A stretch of 64,000 nt of DNA. It comes from DATIYF01 sp035517775 (GTDB lineage: Bacteria; Acidobacteriota; Terriglobia; Terriglobales; Acidobacteriaceae). Shown here piece by piece: positions 26,162-37,376 of the stretch. The DNA is taken from assembly GCA_035517775.1 (NCBI GenBank), contig DATIYF010000089.1, positions 20,408 through 84,407 on the forward strand, read 5' to 3'. The first letter of the stretch is position 1. Every line of letters begins with the position of its first letter. The notes beneath the pieces are model-generated. The model was not told the DNA's origin, searched no databases, and saw only the letters and a program-made list of their open reading frames with translations. The position numbers and the translations under genes are program-made.

Positions 26162-27043
26162 TCACCGCTGTCCCCATTTCAGCTTGGCGTGCAGCGCATC
26201 GAAGAAAGTCCCCTTGATGCGCAACAGCTTTACCAAGTGCTGAGACTTGCGGCAGCACACCCGGTCCCGATCTTCCAGCGGCATACCCACCTGCCCGTCT
26301 ATGCTCAAATAGGCTTGGCCGTTGCCCGTCTTGACCACAATTTCAATCTGCACCGTGTCCTGCACCACCAGGGCGCGGTGAGTGAGCGAATGCGCCGAGA
26401 CCGGTGTGATGGCGAAGGCATTGACCGTGGGCATCAGAATCGGGCCGCCCGCCGCCAAAGAATAGGCAGTCGAGCCGGTGGGCGTAGAGACAATCAAGCC
26501 GTCGGCCTGATAGCGGGAGACGAAAAGCCCATCAATGAAAACGTCGCAGTGGTTCAGCCGCGCGATCGCCCCCTTGCCCACCACCACGTCGTTGAGCGCC
26601 TCAAATTGCGCCACCAACTCGCCATTGCGCAGCAGCTCGCAATGCAGCATGGAGCGCATCTCGATGTTGCAACATCCCTCGTCAACTCCTTGCAGCGTAG
26701 GGTAAAGCTCCTGCAGCCGGACCTCGGTCAGAAATCCCAGCGAGCCCAAATTCACCCCAAGCACCGGAATACCCGCCTTGGCCACGGCGCGCGCCGCCCC
26801 CAGCAGGGTGCCATCACCGCCCAGCACCACCACGAAATTCAGCGGCCGCGTCCCCATCTCCTCTCGCGCCACCACCTCGGCGCCGGCGGCGTAGGGCGCG
26901 GTCTCGGGGTCCACGGCGACCCGGTAGCCATGCAGCCGAAACCACTCCAGCAGCGGCGGAACGATCTCTGCCAACTCCTGCTTGCCCGGCTTGGAGATGA
27001 TCGCGGCCGACTTGCCTTGTGTTGCAGGATCCGCTTTCGCCAT
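26162..27043 (-). CDS. nadK: NAD kinase
   Basis: The 293-residue protein contains the kinase motif VVLGGDGTLLGAARA (residues about 73-87), LNDVVVGKG in place of the usual NE motif (here ND), STPTGSTAYSLAAGGP and a closing VCCRKSQHLVKLLR. These identify NadK, which makes NADP+ from NAD+. It follows tlyA by 97 bp and precedes a YtcJ-like gene by 21 bp; tlyA-nadK neighbours (often with recN) occur in many bacteria, which supports both calls. Confidence 0.95.
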   Translation of the reverse strand: MAKADPATQGKSAAIISKPGKQELAEIVPPLLEWFRLHGYRVAVDPETAPYAAGAEVVAREEMGTRPLNFVVVLGGDGTLLGAARAVAKAGIPVLGVNLGSLGFLTEVRLQELYPTLQGVDEGCCNIEMRSMLHCELLRNGELVAQFEALNDVVVGKGAIARLNHCDVFIDGLFVSRYQADGLIVSTPTGSTAYSLAAGGPILMPTVNAFAITPVSAHSLTHRALVVQDTVQIEIVVKTGNGQAYLSIDGQVGMPLEDRDRVCCRKSQHLVKLLRIKGTFFDALHAKLKWGQR

Positions 27044-27140
27044 GGTGAATTATGGAATTGTACAAGGCAGGCTAAAGATCGGCCATCGAGGTGCCGCGAA
27101 GCGAACTGAGAACCGCGAACCATCAACTGAGAACTGTTTT

Positions 27141-27938
27141 TCAGCCCTCTTTTTTGGCCTGTCGGCTGCCTTCCGCCCATCCATTTTTCGAAAACACTCC
27201 ATAGAGCAGGAACTCCCGGTTTCCTTCCGCGCCCAGAATCGGCGATTCGATCGTGTCTGTCGGCTCAAACCCTAAGTCGCGCAGGCAAGCCCTTACCTTC
27301 TCGACCGCCGCCCGTTGCACACCTTCATCGCGCACAATGCCGCCCTTGCCCACGTGTTCGCGCCCGGCCTCAAATTGCGGCTTCACCAGCACCATCGCTC
27401 GCGGGGTAGCCCGTTTATCTGATGTCGGGGGAAAAGCCGCCTTCGCCACCGCCGGCAGCACCAGCGTCGCCGAAATGAAAGAAATATCCATCACCGCCAG
27501 ATCAACGGCCTCTCCAACCTGCTCGCGGGTAAGATAGCGCGCGTTCGTTTTCTCCAGCAGGCGCACGCGCGGGTCCTGGCGCAGGCGAAAATCCATCTGC
27601 CCGTGGCCGGTATCCACCGCAATCACTCGCGCCGCGCCGTGCTGCAGCAGACAATCCGTGAATCCTCCCGTCGAGGCGCCCACATCCAGGCACACCATGC
27701 CGCGCACATCTATTTTCCAGTGGGCCAGCGCCTTCTCCAACTTGAGCCCGCCGCGGCTCACGTACTTCAGGTCTTCGCCCAGCAGTCGCAGCGGCGCATC
27801 CGTCTCCACCGCCGCGCCGGCCTTCTCAAATTTCTGTTCATTCACCAGGACTTTGCCGGCCAGAATGAGCGCCTGCGCGCGCTCCCGCGAGAGGGCCAGG
27901 CCTCGATCCACAAGTAACCGGTCAAGTCTCACTTTCAA
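27141..27938 (-). CDS. tlyA: TlyA-family rRNA (cytidine-2'-O)-methyltransferase
   Basis: The 265-residue protein has an N-terminal S4 RNA-binding domain (VRLDRLLVDRGLALSRERAQ) followed by an FtsJ-like methyltransferase core with CLDVGASTGGFTDCLLQ (SAM binding), VAVDTGHGQMD and MDISFISATLVLP. In mycobacteria TlyA 2'-O-methylates 16S and 23S rRNA at cytidines and affects capreomycin sensitivity; haemolysin naming is historical. It is likely the first gene of the series containing nadK. Confidence 0.93.
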   Translation of the reverse strand: MKVRLDRLLVDRGLALSRERAQALILAGKVLVNEQKFEKAGAAVETDAPLRLLGEDLKYVSRGGLKLEKALAHWKIDVRGMVCLDVGASTGGFTDCLLQHGAARVIAVDTGHGQMDFRLRQDPRVRLLEKTNARYLTREQVGEAVDLAVMDISFISATLVLPAVAKAAFPPTSDKRATPRAMVLVKPQFEAGREHVGKGGIVRDEGVQRAAVEKVRACLRDLGFEPTDTIESPILGAEGNREFLLYGVFSKNGWAEGSRQAKKEG

Positions 27939-28103
27939 ATTATTCTCCGCCTAGCACTACGCTCGAAGCAAACCCGCAGGCACACAACTCGGTGCAAAAT
28001 GCAGAAGTAGTTTTTAACAAAACATTTACAGGAATACTTTCCGGCTTTTCCACGGGATTTTCCACAACCGTGTTGAAAACCCATGACAAGTTCGCCGTAG
28101 CCC

Positions 28104-28136
28104 GCAAAAAGCATGGGCCGCCTCCAGCGGCGGCCC
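28104..28136 (-). terminator. Rho-independent terminator of yebC
   Basis: A perfect 8-bp stem, GGGCCGCC/GGCGGCCC, with a 6-nt loop is followed, on the minus strand, by ATGCTTTTTGC. It lies about 80 bp after the yebC stop codon. Confidence 0.8.
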
Positions 28137-28214
28137 GCAATCTCCTATGAATTCCTGTGCAAGTTCTCGGCGTCCTCCGTGGCTTAGACCGCAGCCGAGC
28201 GCGGAGCAGAAAAC

Positions 28215-28961
<747 letters not shown>

Positions 28962-29336
28962 AGTTAAACCTCGTATGCAAAGAACTTGAATTGTGTTGAT
29001 CGGTGATCGCTGAGCGTGATCGCTGATCGAATACCGCAGGTCGAAGAATTCGCCCCAAGGGAGATCAAGAGGAGATCACCTGAGCCTCGCACACCGCAGG
29101 CGAAACAAAATTATAGCACGCGCTGCCGGGCGCCCTTTCCGGCCGAAACCTCATCCTTCCCCTACGTCAGGGAAAACCCGTGCCCGCTCCGGCCGGCCCT
29201 CATCGCTTCATGTAAAACTTTAAGATTACATTTCAAAGACCAGCAAATTACAAAATGTTACAAATCATGACATCCGCAGACCCTTGCTTGTGTTCATCTA
29301 AGTGACCGGAACCCAGGAAGCTCCCCCCAGGGAATC
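28962..29336. promoter_or_regulatory. Divergent intergenic region between yebC and a FemAB-like gene, 375 bp
   Basis: It contains adjacent direct repeats GTGATCGCTGA (29003-29013 and 29016-29026) near yebC and an AT-rich stretch at 29205-29275 (ATTACATTTCAAAG, TTACAAAATGTTACAAATC) near the plus-strand gene. Promoters for both genes presumably lie here; no consensus -35/-10 pair is convincing. Confidence 0.4.
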
Positions 29337-30221
29337 GTGCAAGACCTGTTAGAAGCCCCCCCGCTTTGCCGGGAAGACGCGCTGTGGTCCGGCCTCGACT
29401 TCACTGTCGCCGATGAGGAAACGTTCGCGCGCGAACAACAGGCGGCGGGCGATTCTGTGCATTTCCACCGCGGCGTGTGGTGGCGGGGGCTGCGCTATGG
29501 CTTCTGCCAGCCCTGTTTTCCCCTGCGCCTCATTGATCATCGGGACGCCTGGCCTCACGGCTTGCGGGCGCCCCTCGGATTCATGCACCTCGCCCGCCCG
29601 GGCTCGCCCGCCAACGCCGTTTACCGCAGCATTGCGCGCGAGCAGGTCCACGCCTACTCGCTCCAGCAGGTGGATAAGAAACGCCGCAACCTGGTTCGCT
29701 CTGCCTTGTCGCGCCTCGAAGTCCGGCCCGTCCAGAGCCTGGCTGAGCTTGCCGCCGAGGGCTACCAGGTGTACCGCAGCTGGCGCGAACGCACCGGCTG
29801 GGGGCGCAGCAAGGCCCGCCCTCAGGTCTTTAGCTCATGGATCACCAGCGCCTTCCGCCGGCCCAGGCGCTTCGTGCTGGGCGCTTACCTGGAGGATAAG
29901 CTGGTGGCCTTCATGCTGCCTTGCGCCGCGCATAATGTGGCCTTCGTCTCTTTCGTCGCCAGTCATTCCTCGGCTCTTTGGGCGCACCCCAACGATGCCC
30001 TCTACCATGCCTTCCTCTGCATTGCCCGGCAAACTCCCGGCATCACCACCGCGGATATGGGCCCAGCCTCCAGCAAACCCTCGCTCGATAAATTCAAGCT
30101 CGATTACGGAGCCATTCGCCAATCGCCCTGCTACGTCTGGATGAATCCTGCCGTCCGCCTTCTCGTCGGCCCGCACATCAAGCAGCGTTATCCCTGGCTG
30201 CAGCTTTCCGCAGCCTGCTAA
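29337..30221 (+). CDS. FemAB/GNAT-like acyltransferase, possibly amino-acyl or envelope-modifying
   Basis: The 294-residue protein starts at a GTG. It has no membrane helix. KKRRNLVRSALSRLEVR resembles the basic loop (RNNIRKA-like) of FemAB-type GNAT proteins, GAYLEDKLVAFMLPCAAHN is a GNAT-like beta hairpin, and DKFKLDYGAIRQ is the typical closing family motif in which a substrate grows from lysine-like chains or glycans. I infer an acyltransferase acting on an activated amino acid or lipid. Its stop codon overlaps the convergent lpxB stop by 4 nt. With lpxB and the ABC transporter nearby, a cell-envelope role is plausible. Confidence 0.65.
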   Translation: MQDLLEAPPLCREDALWSGLDFTVADEETFAREQQAAGDSVHFHRGVWWRGLRYGFCQPCFPLRLIDHRDAWPHGLRAPLGFMHLARPGSPANAVYRSIAREQVHAYSLQQVDKKRRNLVRSALSRLEVRPVQSLAELAAEGYQVYRSWRERTGWGRSKARPQVFSSWITSAFRRPRRFVLGAYLEDKLVAFMLPCAAHNVAFVSFVASHSSALWAHPNDALYHAFLCIARQTPGITTADMGPASSKPSLDKFKLDYGAIRQSPCYVWMNPAVRLLVGPHIKQRYPWLQLSAAC

Positions 30222-31474
30222 ACGGCCCTGGACATACCCCGCACGCTCAACACCGCCTCGGCCGCGCGCTCCGCCGGATGCGCTCCTCCATTTCCCCGCA
30301 GCCGTGCCTTTACCCCCGCCAGCCCCTCCAGCATCCTGTCCCGTGCCGGGCCGTCGGGAAGAATCTGGTTGAGCTCCGCCACCACCTTGGCCGCGGTAAA
30401 GTCCTGCTGCACCAGTTCCGGCACGACCTCCTCGCCCGCGATCAGGTTGACCATGGCAAAGTGCGAGACCTTCACCCGCCCTCGACCGAGCAGGTAGGTC
30501 AGCGGAGTCACGCGGTAAACCATCACGAAGGGCGTGGCCATCATCGCCGCCTCTACCGTCGCCGTGCCGCTCGCGATAATTCCTGCGCGCGAGTGATAGA
30601 GTGCCGCCAGCGCCTCCGGAACCAGCCGTACCGTAGTCAATTTGGCCAGCAGCGGCTGCAGAAAGCTGCGCTCGAGCGTGGGCGCCATCGGAAGCACAAA
30701 TTCATACGCCCGCCCAAACTGGGCCGCGGCCTCGAGCATCGTTGGCAAGTTCATGCCAACTTCCTTCACCCGGCTGCCCGGCATCAGGGTGATCCAGTGC
30801 TTTTCCGCGTCCAGCCCGTGTTGCCCGGCATACTTGCCCCGGTCGGCCGCCTCGCGCGGCAGGCTGGCGGAAGAAAGCTCGGCCAGCGGATGCCCCACAA
30901 AGGTCGCATCCACCCCGCGCTCGCAAAAGAACTTCTCCTCAAAGGGAAAGATCACCAGCGCCTTGCTGACATTTTTTCTCAGCAGCTTTACCCGCCCCTG
31001 TCGCCATGCCCAGAACTGCGGGGCCACGTAATACACCACTGGAACTCCGCGCTTGCGCATCTCGCGCGCCACCCGCCAGTTGAAGGCCGGCGAATCAATC
31101 ACGATGGCGAGGTCAGGCTTGCGCTTGTCGGCTTCGCCGATCAGCTTGTGAAACAGCCGCCAGATTTTTGGCAGATGACCGAGAATTTCCGTAATGCCCA
31201 CAACTGAAAGATCCTTGGCGTCTACTACGATGTCGCAGCCGGCGGCACGCATCTTTTCGCCGCCGGCGCCGAAGAACTCGATCTCCGGGCCGGCTTGTGC
31301 AGGGGCGGCCGACTTCTGCGGTTTGGCCGCCGGGTCAGGCAGAGTCTCTGTGGGGACAGCCGCCCCCGGCTCTCCGGCGGAGCGAAGCTCCGCAGTCCGC
31401 CGCCGTAGCGCCTCCATCAGCTGCGCGCCATACATCTCCCCCGAAGCCTCGCCGGCTGAAATGAGAATCCGCAC
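30218..31474 (-). CDS. lpxB: Lipid-A-disaccharide synthase
   Basis: The family core begins VRILISAGEASGEMYGAQLM, followed by FFGAGGEKMRAAGCDI, VVGITEILGHLPKI, YYVAPQFWAWRQGR and GVDATFVGHPLAE. LpxB joins UDP-2,3-diacyl-glucosamine and lipid X to form lipid A disaccharide phosphate at the inner membrane. The first frame start is ATG 31660, but GTG 31474 coincides with where family members start; I chose this. From GTG it has 418 residues, longer than the usual 380-390 because about 36 low-complexity residues (SAGEPGAAVP...PQKSAAPAQ) are inserted after the first helix. That insert coincides with a palindromic repeat (see findings). Confidence 0.9.
   Translation of the reverse strand: MRILISAGEASGEMYGAQLMEALRRRTAELRSAGEPGAAVPTETLPDPAAKPQKSAAPAQAGPEIEFFGAGGEKMRAAGCDIVVDAKDLSVVGITEILGHLPKIWRLFHKLIGEADKRKPDLAIVIDSPAFNWRVAREMRKRGVPVVYYVAPQFWAWRQGRVKLLRKNVSKALVIFPFEEKFFCERGVDATFVGHPLAELSSASLPREAADRGKYAGQHGLDAEKHWITLMPGSRVKEVGMNLPTMLEAAAQFGRAYEFVLPMAPTLERSFLQPLLAKLTTVRLVPEALAALYHSRAGIIASGTATVEAAMMATPFVMVYRVTPLTYLLGRGRVKVSHFAMVNLIAGEEVVPELVQQDFTAAKVVAELNQILPDGPARDRMLEGLAGVKARLRGNGGAHPAERAAEAVLSVRGMSRAV
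31349..31393. repeat. Palindromic repeat copy 1, inside lpxB
   Basis: Starts with TGTGGGGACAGCCGCC and contains two hairpins: GGACAGCCG/CGGCTCTCC with one mismatch, and the perfect GCGGAGC/GCTCCGC (31377-31393). It corresponds to the low-complexity insert in LpxB. The first 22 bp match copy 2 with 3 mismatches. Confidence 0.65.
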
Positions 31475-31522
31475 CGTAGCATTGTAAAGCTCGCGCTCCG
31501 GCCGTCCCCGAGGCACAGCCGG

Positions 31523-31548
31523 TGTGGGGAGAGCCGCCCTCGACGGTT
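31523..31548. repeat. Palindromic repeat copy 2, upstream of lpxB
   Basis: TGTGGGGAGAGCCGCCCTCG shares its start with copy 1 (19 of 22 bases). It lies between the preferred lpxB start and the divergent ABC transporter, where promoters for both should be. Confidence 0.6.
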
Positions 31549-31658
31549 CAGTACTGAGCTCTGGCATAGTCTTCGCGGAGGTGGTCTTCCCTGCTGTTAA
31601 AGCTTTTTCATCCTGCGGGCTGCTTCCGCCATCTACTTGAGGTACTCTTTGGTTAACC

Positions 31659-33656
31659 ATGGCCGCTCAGGAAGAAGAGGTTCTCGGGAAAGCCTATGAC
31701 AGCCGCCTGATGAAGCGGCTGATCACGTACCTGCGCCCCTATAAGTGGCAGGTGGGACTGGCCCTGGGTTCCATCTTTCTCAAGGCCGGGGCGGACGTGC
31801 TGGGCCCATATCTGACCAAAGTCGCCATTGACCGCTACATGGCGCCGGTGAAGGGGGCGCATTCCTGGCTGGGCGACCACCTGAGCCCACAGCCGCTGAC
31901 CGGCGTTGCGCAGATTGCGGCGATTTACGTCAGCCTGCTGGTCTTCGCCTTCCTGCTCGAATTCCTGCAGACCTACTACATGCAGTGGACCGGGCAGATG
32001 GTGATGTTCGACCTGCGCAGCCAGATTTTTCGCCACCTGCAGCGCATGCACATCGGCTTCTACGACAAGAACCCCGTCGGCCGCCTGGTCACGCGCGTCA
32101 CCAACGACGTGGATGCGCTGAACGAGATGTTCACTTCGGGCGTGGTTTCGATTTTTGAAGACGCCTTTGTCCTGATCGGGATCATCGCCGTCATGCTGCG
32201 CATGAACACGCGGCTGGCGCTGATTACCTTTGCCGTGCTGCCGCTGATCGCCTACGCGACCAAGGTTTTCCGCGACCGGGTGCGCGACTCTTACCGGCGG
32301 ATTCGCGTGGCCATTGCCCGCATCAATGCCTACCTGCAGGAGCATGTGAGCGGCATGACAGTTCTGCAGCTCTTCAATCGCGAGGAGCGGGCTTACCAAA
32401 AGTTTTCCGAGGTCAACGCCAGCCACATGGAGGCTTACAAAGATGCCATCCTGGCGTACGCGGTGTACTACCCCGTGGTGGAACTGCTGTCTTCGGTGGC
32501 GATTGCGTGCATCATCTGGTTCGGCGGCATTGAGGTGATGCGGGTCGAGGGAATCCATGCCCCGGCGGTTTTGGCCTCGCACGCCACCCTGGGCGTGCTG
32601 GTCGCCTTCATCCAGTATGCGCAACGCTTCTTCCGGCCGATTCAGGACCTGAGCGAAAAGTACAACATCCTGCAGGCGGCCATGGCTTCGAGCGAGCGCA
32701 TCTTCAAGCTGCTGGATACGCCGGCGGAAATCACCTCGCCGGCGGTCACTAGATCGCCGGACGGGCCGGGGCGGATTGAATTTGACCATGTGTGGTTTGC
32801 CTACAGAAACCTCGAGCCCGGCGATGCTGCTGTGGGGACGGAGCTTCGCTCCCTCGGCACGGGGCTGACCCCCGCCCCCACACCGCCAATGCCGGGCGCG
32901 GGCGGGCCCGATTGGGTGCTGCGCGACGTGTCGTTCGCCATCGAACCGGGGGAAACTGCGGCCATCGTGGGCCATACCGGGGCCGGCAAGACCACGATCA
33001 TCTCGCTGCTGATGCGCTTTTACGACGTGCAGAAGGGCGCCATCCGGATTGACGGCGTGGATATCAGGGAAATGGACCTCAATGAGTTGCGCCGCCGCTT
33101 CGGCGTGGTGCTGCAGGATCCGTTCCTGTTCACCGGCACCGTCGAAAGCAATATTCGCCTGGGCACGCAATGGATTGCCGAGGAGGATGTGGAAAAGGCG
33201 GCGGAAGACGTGAACCTGGGCGACTTCATCCGCAGCCTGCCGGGCGGTTTCAAGGAGGAAGTGCGCGAGCGCGGTTCCACCCTTTCGACCGGACAGAAGC
33301 AGCTGATTTCGTTTGCCCGGGCGCTGGCCCACGATCCGAACATTCTGATTCTGGATGAAGCCACTTCGAGCGTAGATACCGAGACCGAGTTTCGCGTGCG
33401 CGACGCTCTCAGCCGTATGGTGGAAGGGCGCACCTCAGTCATCATTGCCCACCGGCTCTCGACCGTGCAGCGGGCCAGTAAAATTATCGTGATGCACAAA
33501 GGTCAGTTACGGGAGATGGGCAGCCACCAGGAGCTGCTGGCCGAGCGCGGCATTTACTACAAGCTCTACCAGTTGCAGTACAAAGACCAGGAACTGGGTG
33601 TGGAGCGGGCACCCTCGCCCGCTAGTCCGGAAGTTACCGCCAGCGCGGACGACTGA
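31659..33656 (+). CDS. MsbA-like ABC exporter (fused transmembrane and ATPase domains)
   Basis: The 665-residue protein has six membrane helices in its first 340 residues with LRSQIFRHLQRMHIGFYDKN and NEMFTSGVVSIFEDAF typical of type IV ABC exporters. The ATPase has GHTGAGKTT (Walker A), LSTGQKQLISFARALA (variant signature LSTGQ), ILILDEATS (Walker B) and IIAHRLST (H-loop). Such half-transporters dimerise; family members flip lipid A, lipids or drugs. It is divergent from lpxB, so lipid A core export is likely though not proven. An insert of about 26 residues (GDAAVGTELRSLGTGLTPAP) interrupts the first ATPase strands at about residue 385 and coincides with a palindromic repeat. Confidence 0.92.
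   Translation: MAAQEEEVLGKAYDSRLMKRLITYLRPYKWQVGLALGSIFLKAGADVLGPYLTKVAIDRYMAPVKGAHSWLGDHLSPQPLTGVAQIAAIYVSLLVFAFLLEFLQTYYMQWTGQMVMFDLRSQIFRHLQRMHIGFYDKNPVGRLVTRVTNDVDALNEMFTSGVVSIFEDAFVLIGIIAVMLRMNTRLALITFAVLPLIAYATKVFRDRVRDSYRRIRVAIARINAYLQEHVSGMTVLQLFNREERAYQKFSEVNASHMEAYKDAILAYAVYYPVVELLSSVAIACIIWFGGIEVMRVEGIHAPAVLASHATLGVLVAFIQYAQRFFRPIQDLSEKYNILQAAMASSERIFKLLDTPAEITSPAVTRSPDGPGRIEFDHVWFAYRNLEPGDAAVGTELRSLGTGLTPAPTPPMPGAGGPDWVLRDVSFAIEPGETAAIVGHTGAGKTTIISLLMRFYDVQKGAIRIDGVDIREMDLNELRRRFGVVLQDPFLFTGTVESNIRLGTQWIAEEDVEKAAEDVNLGDFIRSLPGGFKEEVRERGSTLSTGQKQLISFARALAHDPNILILDEATSSVDTETEFRVRDALSRMVEGRTSVIIAHRLSTVQRASKIIVMHKGQLREMGSHQELLAERGIYYKLYQLQYKDQELGVERAPSPASPEVTASADD
32831..32882. repeat. 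Palindromic repeat copy 3, inside the ABC exporter gene
   Basis: The 52-bp element begins TGTGGGG and ends CCCCACA, a perfect 7-bp terminal inverted repeat. It contains internal hairpin GGAGC-TTC-GCTCC (32840-32852). It encodes the Pro/Gly-rich insert in the ATPase domain, in frame. Confidence 0.65.
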
Positions 33657-34426
33657 GCCTGCATTTCCCACCCCGCTCACGGGGGCAACCTGCGATATTG
33701 GCGGCGGAGAGCGGTCTGCTGGCTCGGCGGTGCTGGAAGCGAGTTTCTGACGCCCACCCATTGCACCATTCCCGGTGCAACTGACAAAATCTTGTCAAGC
33801 CCCTCAAAGCGCCAAAATTCTCCCAACCTTATGACTCCGCTGGAAATATAAAGTTATGGTTTATGTCCCATTTCTCCCCGCCAATTTGCTATTCTGGAGT
33901 TATAGAGAAAACAAAGGCGCAGGCCCATACGGTCTGCGCCTCTTTCTTTGCGGGAAGGGGCATCGGAGACCATGGCGCAGCGGGATTTCAGGGGAGAGTT
34001 CGGGCTCCTGAGGACGGGCCCGCCTCGACAACGATGGCTGCGACGTCGTTGTGGATGTCACTGGGGCTTGCTGCGGGTAAAGGTGAAGTCGCACTGGGTT
34101 GCGCTCAGGCGGGCGGCGGATATCACCTCCGGGCTGATCCTCGCTGGCAGTGTTGTTACCGCCACGATGAAATTGATCGGTTGGTGGCTTACATCGCCCC
34201 CGAAGTTGTCTGGTATGTCTTTCCACCCCGCGCCTTTCAGGAGATGAAGAGTATGTGCTTGTTTTCGCATCGTGGCCGGAAGAGGGCGGATTTGGAGCGG
34301 TGCGGCGAGACTTGGGCGCCCTCCATGGCGCGAAACGGCCCGGATAATGTGCGTGGCAGACATTTACCTTCCCCCGGCTTTCGGCCGAAGTTAAAATCTG
34401 CAGTGTCATCACGCGTGGGGGATTGA
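33657..34426. other. Intergenic region, 770 bp
   Basis: Lies between the ABC exporter and acetyl-CoA synthetase genes. Overlapping open frames here (such as 33863-34426 on plus and 33900-34442 on minus) encode arginine/proline-rich peptides without recognisable domains and without good ribosome-binding sites, so I do not call a gene. It contains a terminator-like hairpin near 33916 and an AT-richer stretch at 33780-33915. Confidence 0.5.
33916..33947 (+). terminator. Terminator-like hairpin
   Basis: GGCGCAGGCC and GGTCTGCGCC pair (one mismatch) around CATAC and are followed by TCTTTCTTT. It is 260 bp after the ABC exporter stop, so what transcript it ends is unclear. Confidence 0.55.
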
Positions 34427-36385
<1,959 letters not shown>

Positions 36386-36424
36386 GCGTGCCCCGATGTC
36401 TTCCTGAGGTCCTTAGCCAGTACG

Positions 36425-37018
36425 CTACTTCATGCTGCTCTGTTGCATCTCTCCGGAATTCACCTGCTCGGCCTGCTGCAGGTGCGACTGCAACGTGGGC
36501 AAAGTATCGCTGGCAAAGCTCTTGACGTTGGCATGACCGAAGTTGCTTTCCTGCTGGAAGGCGGCGATGTCGGCCTTGTGGTCCTTCACCATGTCTTTCA
36601 TGTAGGCTTTGTCGAACTTTTCGCCAGTAAGCTTTGAGAGCATGGCCCTGGTGGCCTTTTCTTTGGCGCCGGGCTGGCTGGGCAGAGTCACGTTGTCTTT
36701 GGCTGCGACCTGCGCCAACTGTTCATTGGCTTTGCTGTGGTCGGTGATCATGCGCTGGGCGAACTCGCGAACCTCCTGGTTGGAAGAGTTCTTCAGCGCC
36801 AACTGGCCGAGCTGGACTTCCATTTCGCCGCCCTGCGCCGCCTCTTTCATGAATTTCTTATCGGCCAGGGTGAGCGACGAAGAGCTTTTTCCCATAGTGT
36901 TCATGGTGCCGGCCGTTGCGGGATCGCTTTGCGACATCGAGCTCTGCGCCAGCCCGGCGGGAACGCTGATCAGGAAGCTGAGCGCGCCGAGAGCAAGAAA
37001 CCGTCTGATGACTGACAT
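36425..37018 (-). CDS. Exported DUF4142 protein
   Basis: A signal peptide (MSVIRRFLALGALSFLISVPAG) precedes about 175 residues. The DUF4142 core is visible as LADKKFMKEAAQGGEMEVQLG, EVREFAQRMITDHSKANEQL and MKDMVKDHKADIAAFQQES, a helical ferritin-like bundle rich in Glu, Asp and His. Members occur in the periplasm of soil bacteria; roles in stress have been suggested but none is established. A second ATG two codons upstream at 37024 is possible. Confidence 0.88.
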   Translation of the reverse strand: MSVIRRFLALGALSFLISVPAGLAQSSMSQSDPATAGTMNTMGKSSSSLTLADKKFMKEAAQGGEMEVQLGQLALKNSSNQEVREFAQRMITDHSKANEQLAQVAAKDNVTLPSQPGAKEKATRAMLSKLTGEKFDKAYMKDMVKDHKADIAAFQQESNFGHANVKSFASDTLPTLQSHLQQAEQVNSGEMQQSSMK

Positions 37019-37024
37019 GTGCAA

Positions 37025-37376
37025 ACTCCTTTGGGCAGGTAGCCGTTAGGGGCCCCAGCTTCCAGATATAAAGGCGCGAGGGAACAATCGCCATCGAACG
37101 TGAACTGTAAAGCCGGGATAAAAAGGCCGTATCTGGTTGCAGTCCGCAAAGCCGAGTTTCGATGGCATTAGGCAGGCTTAATGATGGCAGAGTGAGCCTG
37201 CGTGACCGCGGCGGGTTCCCGCGATCAGGCTATGACCGGATTCCACTGGGCTGAAAGCGCCCGGCGGCTGCGAACCCCCGGGAAACACGTCCTCTTCCTA
37301 AAGAACCGGGCAACCCTGCCGATGGAAAACTACGCCAAGCCATCCCTCTGACTCCTGTAGGGAGGAGGAAAGCAAC
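37025..37376. promoter_or_regulatory. Divergent region before the chemotaxis operon, 352 bp
   Basis: It must hold the promoter(s) of the DUF4142 gene and of the STAS-led chemotaxis operon. TAAAGCCG (37108-37115) and GCCGTATC (37126-37133), spaced 10 bp, loosely resemble a sigma-28 (FliA) promoter for the operon, but the spacer is one short and the -10 is imperfect. Confidence 0.3.

Noticed and set aside
24992..27109. A 705-codon open frame on the plus strand opposite the YtcJ-like amidohydrolase and nadK genes
   Set aside because: It lies antisense to two well-supported genes, has no recognisable domain, and is rich in His, Arg and Gln, as expected for antisense reading of high-GC genes.
31653..33332. 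A 559-codon open frame on the minus strand opposite the ABC exporter
   Set aside because: The plus strand carries all ABC transporter motifs; the antisense frame has no domain and biased composition.
33863..34426. A 187-codon open frame in the gap before acs
   Set aside because: No ribosome-binding site, no recognised domain, overlaps a competing frame on the other strand.
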